The position numbers and the translations under genes were made by a program. From Acidimicrobium sp. BACL17 MAG-120823-bin42 (GTDB lineage Bacteria; Actinomycetota; Acidimicrobiia; Acidimicrobiales; Ilumatobacteraceae), in NCBI GenBank assembly GCA_001438985.1, contig LIAZ01000013.1, positions 1-13,801 of the forward strand: 13,801 nucleotides of DNA, read 5' to 3'. Below the pieces are notes generated by a model, which worked only from the letters and a program-made list of their open reading frames with translations, searched no databases and had not been told where the DNA came from. This document shows, piece by piece, positions 6,709 through 13,801 of this stretch (position 1 is the first letter of the stretch; every line of letters starts with the position of its first letter).

Positions 6709-7605
6709 ATGAAAACGTCGCTTGATGGCCTCATCGACGAGTCCGTCACCATTATCCGCGAAGTCGCTGCCGAGTTTGAGCGCCCCGTCTTGCTGTTCTC
6801 GGGTGGCAAGGATTCAGTAGTCATGCTGCATCTTGCGGTGCGCGCGTTTGCCCCAGCACGAATTCCATTTCCTGTCATGCATATTGATACTGGGCATAAC
6901 TTCCCAGAAGTCATTGAGTTTCGTGATCGTTGCGTTGCCGAGATGGGCGTTCAATTGATTGTTGGGTCGGTACAAGCCTCGATTGACTCTGGCAAAGTTG
7001 CCGACGTGAGCGGGCCACGAGCCAGCCGCAATCCCCTGCAAACCGTGACGCTGCTCGACTCGATTGCCGAGCACCGATTTGATGCCGTCTTTGGCGGCGC
7101 TCGCCGCGACGAAGAACGGGCTCGGGCAAAGGAACGCGTGTACTCGCATCGTGACTCGTTTGGTCAGTGGGATCCAAAGAACCAACGCCCAGAACTATGG
7201 GGCATCTATAACGGTCGCCATCGCCAAGGCGAACATTTCCGCATCTTCCCACTTTCCAACTGGACAGAACTAGATATCTGGACGTTCATTGGCGAATACG
7301 ACATTGACTTGCCCAGCATCTATTACGCGCACACTCGACCAATTTTTAAGCGCGACAACATGCTGATGGCAGTGACCGACTTTTTGCCGCCTGACGAAGG
7401 TTCAGTAGTTGAGCAGATGCAAGTACGTTTTCGCACCGTGGGCGATGCAACGTGCACCGCGGCAGTCTCGTCAAGTGCTTCAACTGTTGACGACATCATT
7501 GCCGAGACGGCAGTTGCACGAGTTACCGAGCGTGGCGCAACACGTGCTGATGACCGCATGTCGGAAGCAGGCATGGAAGACCGCAAGCGAACGGGGTACT
7601 TCTGA
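6709..7605 (+). CDS. cysD: Sulfate adenylyltransferase subunit 2 (CysD)
   Basis: This is the catalytic subunit of ATP sulfurylase. It makes adenosine 5'-phosphosulfate (APS) and pyrophosphate from sulfate and ATP in the cytoplasm, driven by GTP hydrolysis in CysN. At 298 aa it is close to the usual 300. The ATP pyrophosphatase P-loop SGGKDS is at residues 31-36. The family stretches FGGARRDEERARAKER (128-143) and RIFPLSNWTELDIW (178-191) are conserved, and the C-terminus ends KRTGYF, as typical of CysD. The ATG at 6709 is the first start after the divergent region and may be leaderless. The stop TGA overlaps the cysN ATG by one base (TGATG), so the two subunits are coupled. It is the first gene of the plus-strand operon. 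Confidence 0.97.
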   Translation: MKTSLDGLIDESVTIIREVAAEFERPVLLFSGGKDSVVMLHLAVRAFAPARIPFPVMHIDTGHNFPEVIEFRDRCVAEMGVQLIVGSVQASIDSGKVADVSGPRASRNPLQTVTLLDSIAEHRFDAVFGGARRDEERARAKERVYSHRDSFGQWDPKNQRPELWGIYNGRHRQGEHFRIFPLSNWTELDIWTFIGEYDIDLPSIYYAHTRPIFKRDNMLMAVTDFLPPDEGSVVEQMQVRFRTVGDATCTAAVSSSASTVDDIIAETAVARVTERGATRADDRMSEAGMEDRKRTGYF

Positions 7606-8861
7606 TGGAGCGCTTACGTTTTGCCACCGTCGGATCGGTCGATGACGGAAAGTCCACGCTGATTGGTCGCTTGTTATACGACTCGAAGAGCATCTTCGAA
7701 GATCAACTTGAACACATTGAAGCAGTCAGTAAACGTCGTGGTGACGATTACGTCGACTTGTCGCTACTTACGGATGGCCTGCGTGCCGAGCGCGAACAAG
7801 GAATCACGATTGACGTTGCCTACCGCTATTTCGCAACTCCGAAGCGCTCGTTCATCATTGCCGACTGTCCTGGCCACATCCAATACACGCGCAACATGAT
7901 CACGGGCGCATCAAATGTTGATCTTGCCATCGTGTTGATTGACGCGCGCACTGGAGTCATTGAACAAACACGCCGCCATAGCTTGCTCGTTTCGCTACTT
8001 GGTGTGCCTCACCTTGTCATCTGTGTGAACAAAATGGACTTGGTTGACTACGACCAAGATGTGTTCAACAACATTCGGGCCGAGTTTGAAGAGTTTGCCT
8101 CGCGACTCGACTTGCAAGACGTGACATTCCTGCCGATCAGCGCACTTGCTGGCGACAACTGTGTCACCCGTTCTGCAAACATGCCGTGGTTCGAGGGACC
8201 AACACTTCTGCATCATCTCGAAAACGTGTACACAGCAAGCGACGACAACCGAATCGACACACGATTCCCCGTTCAGTTCGTTATTCGCCCACAACGTGCA
8301 GACTTCCCCGACTATCGCGGTTACGCGGGACGAGTTGCCGGTGGTGTACTTCGCGTTGGAGATGAAGTGATGGTGCTGCCGTCAGGACTCACGAGCACAA
8401 TCACAGGTATCGACTCACCTACCGGGCCGGTCAACGAAGCAACGCCGGGACAAGCAGTTACGGTGCTCCTTGCTGATGATCTATCAATCACGCGAGGCGA
8501 CATGATTTGTCGTCCGAACAATCGTCCACGTATGTCACAAGAACTTGAAGCAATGCTGTGCTGGATGGACGACACTGCGCCAATGCAGCCAGGGAAGATC
8601 TACAGCATTAAACACACGACCAAAGTTGCGCGAACCAAGATCACCGAGGTGCTGTATCGCCTCAACATCTCTTCCCTCAGTCGCGAAACGGGCATCAACC
8701 AGTTGGCAATGAATGAAATCGGCCGAGTGACGCTGCACACCACTGCGCCGCTGCTGTTTGACGACTACCACCAGAATCGCACGACAGGTTGTTTCATCAT
8801 TGTTGATGAAACAACTGGGCAAACCGCCGGTGCAGGAATGTTGTTGTCGCCTCGCACATGA
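7605..8861 (+). CDS. cysN: Sulfate adenylyltransferase subunit 1, GTPase (CysN)
   Basis: This is the regulatory GTPase of ATP sulfurylase, an EF-Tu-like protein that couples GTP hydrolysis to APS formation by CysD. G-motifs are in order: GSVDDGKST (G1, 10-18), the EREQGITID region (G2, around Thr68), DCPGH (G3, 87-91), NKMD (G4, 142-145) and SALAGDN (G5, near 173). The C-terminal beta-barrel region includes RGYAGRVAGG and an ITRGDMI segment. At 418 aa it is a stand-alone CysN without the C-terminal APS-kinase fusion found in many actinobacteria (CysNC). The kinase is encoded separately by the next gene. It starts in the TGATG overlap with cysD and ends in an ATGA overlap with cysC. Confidence 0.97.
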   Translation: MERLRFATVGSVDDGKSTLIGRLLYDSKSIFEDQLEHIEAVSKRRGDDYVDLSLLTDGLRAEREQGITIDVAYRYFATPKRSFIIADCPGHIQYTRNMITGASNVDLAIVLIDARTGVIEQTRRHSLLVSLLGVPHLVICVNKMDLVDYDQDVFNNIRAEFEEFASRLDLQDVTFLPISALAGDNCVTRSANMPWFEGPTLLHHLENVYTASDDNRIDTRFPVQFVIRPQRADFPDYRGYAGRVAGGVLRVGDEVMVLPSGLTSTITGIDSPTGPVNEATPGQAVTVLLADDLSITRGDMICRPNNRPRMSQELEAMLCWMDDTAPMQPGKIYSIKHTTKVARTKITEVLYRLNISSLSRETGINQLAMNEIGRVTLHTTAPLLFDDYHQNRTTGCFIIVDETTGQTAGAGMLLSPRT

Positions 8862-9472
8862 CAGATTCAGCAAATCAACCCGTCTGGCATCAGCCGCAGG
8901 TCAGCCGCGAGACGCTCTGGAGTGCGCACGATTTTCATGGCATGACCATCTGGCTCACCGGTTTATCGGGTTCGGGTAAATCAACAATTGCCCACGAATT
9001 AGCGCGTGTGTTAACAGCCAATGGAGAGTTCGCATACGTACTTGACGCCGATAACTTGCGCCATGGCATCAATAGCAACCTTGGCTTCGCCAACGAAGAC
9101 CGCGCCGAGAACGTGCGTCGCATGGCCGAAGTTGCCAAGCTGTTTGCTGATGCGGGAGCAGTCACCATCGTGCCGATTATTAGCCCATTTGCATCTGGAC
9201 GACAGTTTGCGCGACTCATTCATGAAACCAATGATCTTGAATTTATTGAGGTGTATGTCGCCACGTCTCTTGACACCTGTGAGCAACGTGACACGAAAGG
9301 TCTGTATGCCAAGGTGCGCGCAGGAGAAAACATCGGACTATCAGGGGTAAATGCACCGTACGAACCACCAACCAACCCCGAGTTTGTCCTTGGCGCGCAT
9401 GGTGAATCTGTTGAACAGTGCATAGATGTGTTACTGAAAGACATCACTCGTCGCTTCAACCTGAAAAGATAG
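8858..9472 (+). CDS. cysC: Adenylylsulfate kinase (CysC)
   Basis: APS kinase phosphorylates APS at the 3' position to give PAPS, the donor for sulfotransferases and for PAPS reductase. The chain of 204 aa has the P-loop GLSGSGKST (35-43), the DADNLRHG motif (63-70; usually DGDNVRHG), a substrate-loop region SPFASGR (109-115; usually SPFRAER), KGLYAKVRAGE (147-157) and GVNAPYEPP (163-171). All expected elements are present with small substitutions, so activity is likely. About 28 N-terminal residues precede the core, which is normal for the family. The ATG at 8858 overlaps the cysN stop as ATGA, so expression is coupled. It is followed by the sulfotransferase after 4 bp. Confidence 0.95.
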   Translation: MTDSANQPVWHQPQVSRETLWSAHDFHGMTIWLTGLSGSGKSTIAHELARVLTANGEFAYVLDADNLRHGINSNLGFANEDRAENVRRMAEVAKLFADAGAVTIVPIISPFASGRQFARLIHETNDLEFIEVYVATSLDTCEQRDTKGLYAKVRAGENIGLSGVNAPYEPPTNPEFVLGAHGESVEQCIDVLLKDITRRFNLKR

Positions 9473-9476
9473 AGCC

Positions 9477-10439
9477 GTGCAATACGATCCACATCCGCAA
9501 TTACCCCTCATGATTGGGTATGCGCTGATCGCACCTCGCATCAAAGTGATGTATGTTCCAACGACAAAAGTTGCGTGCAGCACACTGAAACTACTTGTTT
9601 CCCAAATCGAAGGCTCATATCACGAGGCGGCCTCACGCCAGATCATCACTCCGAATATCTCGCAAGAGCAAACTATTCACAACTACCGCGTCCATGGCTT
9701 AAAGCGAATGTTTGAGCTTTCACCAAAGCAACAGTGGGAAGTCATCCAGTCACCCGAATGGTTGCGTGTTGCCGCGTTGCGCGATCCACTCAAGCGGGCC
9801 TATTCCTCGTGGGAAAATCGGGCGTTCTTGCGTGCGCCAGGCACCCCACAACACATCCTTGATGCATGCACAGATGTTTTGGTTGATGGTCGTGTTGATG
9901 TAGCGGCAACCTTTGCAAAGTTTGCGCGCGCAATCAACGCAGACAGAGACTCATTTGCACTCGCTGACGACCACTTCCGCCCACAGTTCAATACCTTGTA
10001 CTCAAACCAACTCGAGTATCACGAAATGATTCGTATTGACCAACACGGCGAAATGCAACGATTAGCCGATGTGCTCAACGCCCGTGGTGGAACCAACATC
10101 TCGCTGCAACGCCTCAACAGTGGACTCGGGATCAAACCCGATCAGGTGTATACAAAGGAAATCGCCGACTTGATGGAACAGACGTACCGCGAAGATTTTG
10201 AATGGTTTCATTTTCCTCGACATAACTATTCCAATAGCACCGCATCTCTCGTACTCGACCCTTTGCAACAGGCATTTCTCTTCAACCTTCGTGACACGAC
10301 CAAACGAGTACAGGTGTTATCACATGCTGCGTTTAGACGAGTAGGCCTGCGATATGGGTTGCGTCAAGTACGAAAGTCGCTGTGGCTTCGCTTTACTCGG
10401 CCGAGCAAGCGTCACGACCCAAAGTTGTTGCAGTGGTAA
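9477..10439 (+). CDS. PAPS-dependent sulfotransferase, family 2-like
   Basis: This likely transfers sulfate from PAPS to a hydroxyl or amino group of an acceptor, probably a carbohydrate or other glycoconjugate, leaving PAP. The chain is 320 aa. The 5'-phosphosulfate-binding motif appears as VPTTKVACSTLK (27-38). The 3'-phosphate-binding motif is RVAALRDPLKRAYSSW (97-112), a good fit to the RDPxxRxxSxW pattern of carbohydrate sulfotransferases (Sulfotransfer_2). DDHFRPQ (164-170) and EDFEWF (239-244) also match this group. No signal peptide or transmembrane anchor is visible, so it is probably cytoplasmic. The start is GTG at 9477, 4 bp after cysC. A later ATG at 9510 is possible but has no ribosome site. 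The acceptor is unknown. Position directly behind cysC suggests the operon supplies PAPS to this enzyme. Confidence 0.85.
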   Translation: MQYDPHPQLPLMIGYALIAPRIKVMYVPTTKVACSTLKLLVSQIEGSYHEAASRQIITPNISQEQTIHNYRVHGLKRMFELSPKQQWEVIQSPEWLRVAALRDPLKRAYSSWENRAFLRAPGTPQHILDACTDVLVDGRVDVAATFAKFARAINADRDSFALADDHFRPQFNTLYSNQLEYHEMIRIDQHGEMQRLADVLNARGGTNISLQRLNSGLGIKPDQVYTKEIADLMEQTYREDFEWFHFPRHNYSNSTASLVLDPLQQAFLFNLRDTTKRVQVLSHAAFRRVGLRYGLRQVRKSLWLRFTRPSKRHDPKLLQW

Positions 10440-10966
10440 CCACCGCACGAATCGGTGTCGTCACCGTCTCTGATCGTGCGTCCCAAGGTGTGTACGAGGA
10501 CTTAGGTGGACCGGCAATCCGTGAGTACCTCGGCAAGTACATCACGAGCAATTGGACCGATGTTTCACGAATCGTTCCTGACGAAACCGACATCGTCGCG
10601 GCAGCGCTGATTGACCTCGTCGACATCGAACAATGCTCACTGATTGTGACTACTGGCGGCACGGGCCCTGCACTTCGTGACATCACCCCAGAAGCAACTG
10701 AGGCGGTTTGCCACAAGTTGATGCCTGGCTTTGGCGAATTAATGCGACAGGTAAGCCTGCAATACGTACCCACAGCAATCCTTTCGCGACAGACAGCGGG
10801 CATTCGGGGAACATGTCTGATTGTCAATCTGCCCGGCAAGCCAACATCAATTGCGCAATGCCTCGATGCAGTGTTGCCTGCAATCCCCTATTGCATTGAC
10901 ATTATTGGCGGAGCCCACATTGACATTGGCAATGGGCTTGATGCGTTTCGACCAAAGTCGAAATAG
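10433..10966 (+). CDS. mogA: Molybdopterin adenylyltransferase (MogA-like)
   Basis: MogA adenylates molybdopterin before molybdenum insertion, a late step of molybdenum-cofactor synthesis in the cytoplasm. The protein aligns by eye with E. coli MogA throughout: an RIGVVTVSDRAS start, SDR at 13-15, TTGGTGPALRDITPEAT (73-89), PGFGE (98-102), PTAILSRQ and NLPGKP (132-137), and a FRPKSK end. I chose the GTG at 10433, which overlaps the sulfotransferase stop (GTGGTAA) and gives 177 aa with the family's usual short N-terminus. An upstream GTG at 10382 would add 17 unlike residues and a 58-base overlap. It is the last gene of the cys operon. Its substrate has no obvious link to sulfation. MoaB is the alternative name for close relatives. 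Confidence 0.9.
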   Translation: MVTTARIGVVTVSDRASQGVYEDLGGPAIREYLGKYITSNWTDVSRIVPDETDIVAAALIDLVDIEQCSLIVTTGGTGPALRDITPEATEAVCHKLMPGFGELMRQVSLQYVPTAILSRQTAGIRGTCLIVNLPGKPTSIAQCLDAVLPAIPYCIDIIGGAHIDIGNGLDAFRPKSK

Positions 10967-10975
10967 CGGCTATTT
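10961..10975. terminator. Palindrome spanning two convergent stop codons
   Basis: Bases 10961-10967 (aaatagc) are the reverse complement of 10969-10975 (gctattt), with one base between. Each arm contains a TAG stop: mogA at 10964-10966 and the minus-strand permease at 10972-10970. The two genes end only 3 bp apart, so a compact element must serve both if transcription stops here. A 1- to 3-base loop is tight and no T-run follows, so terminator function is uncertain. Confidence 0.4.
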
Positions 10976-12211
10976 GCTGGCGTCGTACACCTGTCCAGCA
11001 GCCTTAGGCGCACGACTGCGACCAACAAATCCAGCGACAACAATAAGTGTCACGACGTATGGGGCCATCAACAGAAATTCTGAAGGAATACCCGTATCCA
11101 AGTTGGACATCTTCAACTGAATCGCCTCAGCCAAACCAAACACCAATGCTGCAGTAAGGGCCCCTACGGGGTGCCATCGACCAAAGATCACTGCCGCAAG
11201 AGCAATGAAACCCCGACCATTTGTAATGTTTTGATCGAAGCGTCCGACTGTGCCGATCGGCCACCAGGCACCACCAAGCCCTGCAACTGCACCTGCGATC
11301 CATACGTTGCGATAGCGAAGTTTGAGCACATCGACACCCAACGTTCCTGCAGCCTGCGGGTATTCGCCGATAGCACGTGTCCGCAAGCCCCAGCGCGTGC
11401 GATACATAAACCAAGTTGTGACTACAACAGCAACGATAGAGAAGTACACGAAATACGTTTGTGTAAACAGCACAACACCAATTACTGGAATGTCACTGAG
11501 CAGTGGCACTTTGTAAGGGGTGAACGGCTTGACGATGTTGTACTCGGGATAAGGGGTAAGCACTCGTTGAGACAAAAAGCTGGTCAACCCAAGTGCAAAG
11601 AAGTTGATCGCGAACCCCACAATCACTTGATCCACACGAAAACGAATCGCAAAAACCGCAAGCAATGCCGATAGCCCCACTCCCATCGCCATTGCTCCCA
11701 ACACACCGACCCAAGGCCCATAGAGCGAACCCAACACCGCTCCAGCAAACGCACCGCCAAGCAACTGCCCCTCAATCGCAATATTGATGATTCCGCTGCG
11801 CTCGCACAGAATTCCTGCGATCGCACCAAGCGTGATGGGCACACTGCGAGTAACCGTGTCCTGCAACATGCCCGTGAGGTTGAAAGAACCGCCCGATGTT
11901 GCCCATGCCAAAAACCCCACCACGAACATGGCCGTCGCAAACGCAAGCATTGCATTGGTCCACTTACCAAAACCTCGATACAACTGAACTGCGCCGAGTG
12001 CACCAAGGACGACCGCTAGCGCTTGAGCGAAAGGTTGTGCCGGCAACACCAGCGTGAAGGATTCGACAAGTTTGAAGCCAGCATCACCTGGTCGAGCCGA
12101 CAAGAAAAACGCAGAAACAAGTGCGAGGAAGATGAGTGACAAACCCACGTTGCGTGAGCGCTTCCTTTGTTCAAGAGACAACATCGGCGATGCAATTTCA
12201 GTTGCGCTCAT
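10970..12211 (-). CDS. BMP/NupQ-type ABC importer permease, transporter 2
   Basis: This is the second permease of a second BMP-type importer, 413 aa from the ATG at 12211. It is paralogous to the permease at 1839-2780 but has about 100 extra N-terminal residues holding two or three additional hydrophobic segments. The conserved CERSGIINIAIEGQ motif is at about 136-149, and a GRGFIALAAVIFGRWHP block lies near the C-terminus, as usual for NupQ proteins. I chose ATG at 12211 because it makes a standard ATGA overlap with the preceding stop. A GTG at 12220 would overlap by 13 bases. The ending is 3 bp from mogA on the other strand. Family is clear and substrate is inferred to be nucleoside or purine-like. 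Confidence 0.93.
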   Translation of the reverse strand: MSATEIASPMLSLEQRKRSRNVGLSLIFLALVSAFFLSARPGDAGFKLVESFTLVLPAQPFAQALAVVLGALGAVQLYRGFGKWTNAMLAFATAMFVVGFLAWATSGGSFNLTGMLQDTVTRSVPITLGAIAGILCERSGIINIAIEGQLLGGAFAGAVLGSLYGPWVGVLGAMAMGVGLSALLAVFAIRFRVDQVIVGFAINFFALGLTSFLSQRVLTPYPEYNIVKPFTPYKVPLLSDIPVIGVVLFTQTYFVYFSIVAVVVTTWFMYRTRWGLRTRAIGEYPQAAGTLGVDVLKLRYRNVWIAGAVAGLGGAWWPIGTVGRFDQNITNGRGFIALAAVIFGRWHPVGALTAALVFGLAEAIQLKMSNLDTGIPSEFLLMAPYVVTLIVVAGFVGRSRAPKAAGQVYDASK

Positions 12212-13362
12212 GATCCCCACCCCCTAAATGTTTGGCCAGCAGTGATTGATGCATTCTTAGTTCGCCAAATTGTTTTTACCAATAATGGAGCCGCGATAAA
12301 CATCACGATGAGCGCACGCAACACAATGATTAAGTCGATTGGAACATCGCTATTCGTCTGCATCTGACGACCACCTGCCTGCAATGCCCCGAACAATATT
12401 GCTGCAATTAATGTTCCAAACGGTGTTGACTGGCCAAGGAGTGCAATTGCGATCGCATCAAAACCAATATTTCCAGCAAAGTTTTGGGATGCGTAGCCAT
12501 ATGTACCTAACACTTCAGCGGCACCGGCCAAACCTGCGAATCCACCCGCGAACGTCATAGACAACACCGTGAGTCGCTTAACATGCATCCCTGCATACGT
12601 AGCCGCATCAGCATTTAACCCGTATGCACGGAACTCGAAGCCAGTAGTTGAGTATTTGAGGAACCACCAATATGCAAGCACTGCACCGATCGCAACAATG
12701 AATCCGATGTGGGCAATCAAGTCTGCGCGTCCATCTAAGAAACCGAACAGTCGTGGCAGTCGACCCTGCGTACTCACCAACTTAGAAATTGGATCCGTGC
12801 GATCTTCGCGCTGAAATAGATCCGTCTTCAGAAGCCACAAAATAAGAAACGCCATGATGTTGTTCAACATGATGGTGGTAATTACTTCGTGTGCACCCGT
12901 TCGAGCCTTTAACACACCAGGAATCGCACCAAACAGCGCACCGCCAACTGCACCCGCGATAATCGCAAGTGGAACCTGAATAATTCCAGGGCCATCCATG
13001 GCAAAACCAACCCACAGAGCAGTCATTCCACCAGCGAGCATCTGTCCTGTCGCCCCGATGTTGAACAGGCCAGCTTTAAATGCAATCGCCACGGAGACGC
13101 CGCACAAAATGAGTGGCGTGGAGCTATTGATGGTGTTTGAGATCGCGCGCAACGAACCAAATGAACCAATGACGAGCGCCCAATATGCACTACCCACTGT
13201 AGAGAGTGCGCCAATGACGTCACCATCTCTTAGGTTGTCAATGTCGGACACAACTATGATCAACGCACCAACGATGAGCGCAGACAGTATCGCCAGGAAT
13301 GTGAGTTTGAGTGAGCTGATTCTGTTGAGGCGCTCGCCCAATATGTTGAACCAACGTTTCAT
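12208..13362 (-). CDS. BMP/NupP-type ABC importer permease, transporter 2
   Basis: This is the first permease of transporter 2, 384 aa, highly hydrophobic from about residue 18. The family signature reads NIGATGQ at 101-107, where transporter 1 has NIGEEGQ, so both acidic residues are replaced by Ala-Thr. The flanking SSTPLILCGVSVAIAFKAGLF segment fits the family. The ATG at 13362 overlaps the ATPase stop as ATGA, and the gene end overlaps the next permease, so all three subunits are coupled. The N-terminus is basic (MKRWFNILGERLNR), consistent with a cytoplasmic start. It should pair with the following permease. The ligand is unknown. Confidence 0.93.
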   Translation of the reverse strand: MKRWFNILGERLNRISSLKLTFLAILSALIVGALIIVVSDIDNLRDGDVIGALSTVGSAYWALVIGSFGSLRAISNTINSSTPLILCGVSVAIAFKAGLFNIGATGQMLAGGMTALWVGFAMDGPGIIQVPLAIIAGAVGGALFGAIPGVLKARTGAHEVITTIMLNNIMAFLILWLLKTDLFQREDRTDPISKLVSTQGRLPRLFGFLDGRADLIAHIGFIVAIGAVLAYWWFLKYSTTGFEFRAYGLNADAATYAGMHVKRLTVLSMTFAGGFAGLAGAAEVLGTYGYASQNFAGNIGFDAIAIALLGQSTPFGTLIAAILFGALQAGGRQMQTNSDVPIDLIIVLRALIVMFIAAPLLVKTIWRTKNASITAGQTFRGWGS

Positions 13363-13801
13363 ATCTGCACTGCACCATCAGGCCGAGAACCAGCCATGTA
13401 CAAACCGACTTCCATGGGAGTCACCTTCTGCGGATCGAGTTCAGCGACAATTTTCCCTCGATACATCACAAGCAGCCGATCAGATAACGCCATTACTTCA
13501 TCTAATTCAGTACTGACAATTAACACAGCAGTATCAGCATCACGTTCGTGGACGATGCGTGAGTGAATGTATTCGATACTTCCGACATCGACGCCGCGTG
13601 TTGGTTGTGCAGCGATGGTCAACCTGAGATCACGGCTCAATTCACGTGCAACAATCACCTTTTGCTGATTGCCACCCGACAGAGTTCCTACACCAGTTTC
13701 TTTGCTTGGTGTTCTGATGTCGTACTCGCTAATCAAGGTTTCAGCAACCGCGTTCGCAGCTTCCCAATCAACGACTAGGCCATGAGAAAATTGATCATCG
13801 T
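13359..13801 (-). CDS. Tandem ABC importer ATPase, transporter 2 (partial, C-terminal part)
   Basis: This is the C-terminal 147 residues of a tandem-domain ATPase, cut by the right edge. The minus-strand frame stays open to the edge, so a start inside the window (TTG at 13736) is not real. Visible parts of domain 2 are signature LSGGNQQK, the degenerate Walker B region LTIAAQPTRGVDVGS, and VSTELDEV in the H-loop region. The Ala-Gln pair in place of Asp-Glu is the usual form for domain 2 of this family. It closely matches the corresponding part of the transporter 1 ATPase. The stop overlaps the downstream permease start by 4 bases. The rest of the gene, and probably a lipoprotein, should lie to the right. 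Confidence 0.95.
   Translation of the reverse strand, partial: DDQFSHGLVVDWEAANAVAETLISEYDIRTPSKETGVGTLSGGNQQKVIVARELSRDLRLTIAAQPTRGVDVGSIEYIHSRIVHERDADTAVLIVSTELDEVMALSDRLLVMYRGKIVAELDPQKVTPMEVGLYMAGSRPDGAVQI

Noticed and set aside
10382..10432. Longer mogA start at GTG 10382
   Set aside because: It would add 17 residues not found at the N-terminus of MogA and overlap the sulfotransferase by 58 bases. GTG at 10433 fits family length.
12212..12220. GTG start for the transporter 2 NupQ-like permease at 12220
   Set aside because: ATG at 12211 gives a standard ATGA overlap with the preceding gene, so it is the better start.
1..13801. CRISPR arrays, insertion sequences, phage genes, attachment sites
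   Set aside because: No regularly spaced repeats, transposase or integrase motifs or terminal repeats were found. The single tRNA is intact and has no visible partial copy nearby.

Overview
The window looks like ordinary chromosomal DNA of a bacterium with intermediate G+C. Gram-positive, actinobacterial affinity is suggested by frequent GTG starts, tightly overlapping genes, a lipoprotein solute-binding protein and a probable leaderless start. I would guess an Acidimicrobiia-like lineage, but that placement is an inference and weak. Almost every base is coding. No insertion sequence, CRISPR array, rRNA or phage gene is visible.

Layout, left to right. Positions 1-346 hold a possible gene tail entering from the left, two hairpins, and a tRNA-Val(UAC) gene on the minus strand with an encoded CCA end. 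Positions 347-6552 are a six-gene minus-strand operon. In transcription order it encodes a BMP-family lipoprotein, a tandem-domain ABC ATPase, two permeases (together a complete NupOPQ/BMP-type importer for nucleosides or related purines), an inositol-monophosphatase-family phosphatase and an unrecognised 241-residue protein. Positions 6553-6708 are a divergent control region. It contains a seven-codon upstream reading frame (stop included) placed against the lipoprotein's Shine-Dalgarno sequence, plus candidate promoters for both directions.

Positions 6709-10966 are a plus-strand operon: cysD, cysN, cysC, a PAPS-dependent sulfotransferase and mogA. The first three make APS and then PAPS, and the fourth can spend PAPS on sulfating an acceptor. 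The last acts in molybdenum-cofactor synthesis. No PAPS or sulfite reductase gene is present in the window, so this looks more like a sulfation module than a complete assimilatory pathway. Positions 10970-13801 are the end of a second minus-strand importer operon of the same family, with the ATPase running off the right edge. It converges on mogA with only 3 bp between the stop codons, and a palindrome contains both stops.

The main interest is the arrangement: a PAPS-synthesis and sulfotransferase module lies between two paralogous purine/nucleoside-type importers. One importer operon carries a phosphatase of the superfamily that includes PAP phosphatases (CysQ). Whether that phosphatase recycles PAP from the sulfotransferase, and whether mogA reflects a molybdenum-dependent purine pathway nearby, are inferences set out in the findings. 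I see no clearly novel system here. The unknown 241-residue gene, the upstream mini-ORF and the sulfation module are the best leads.
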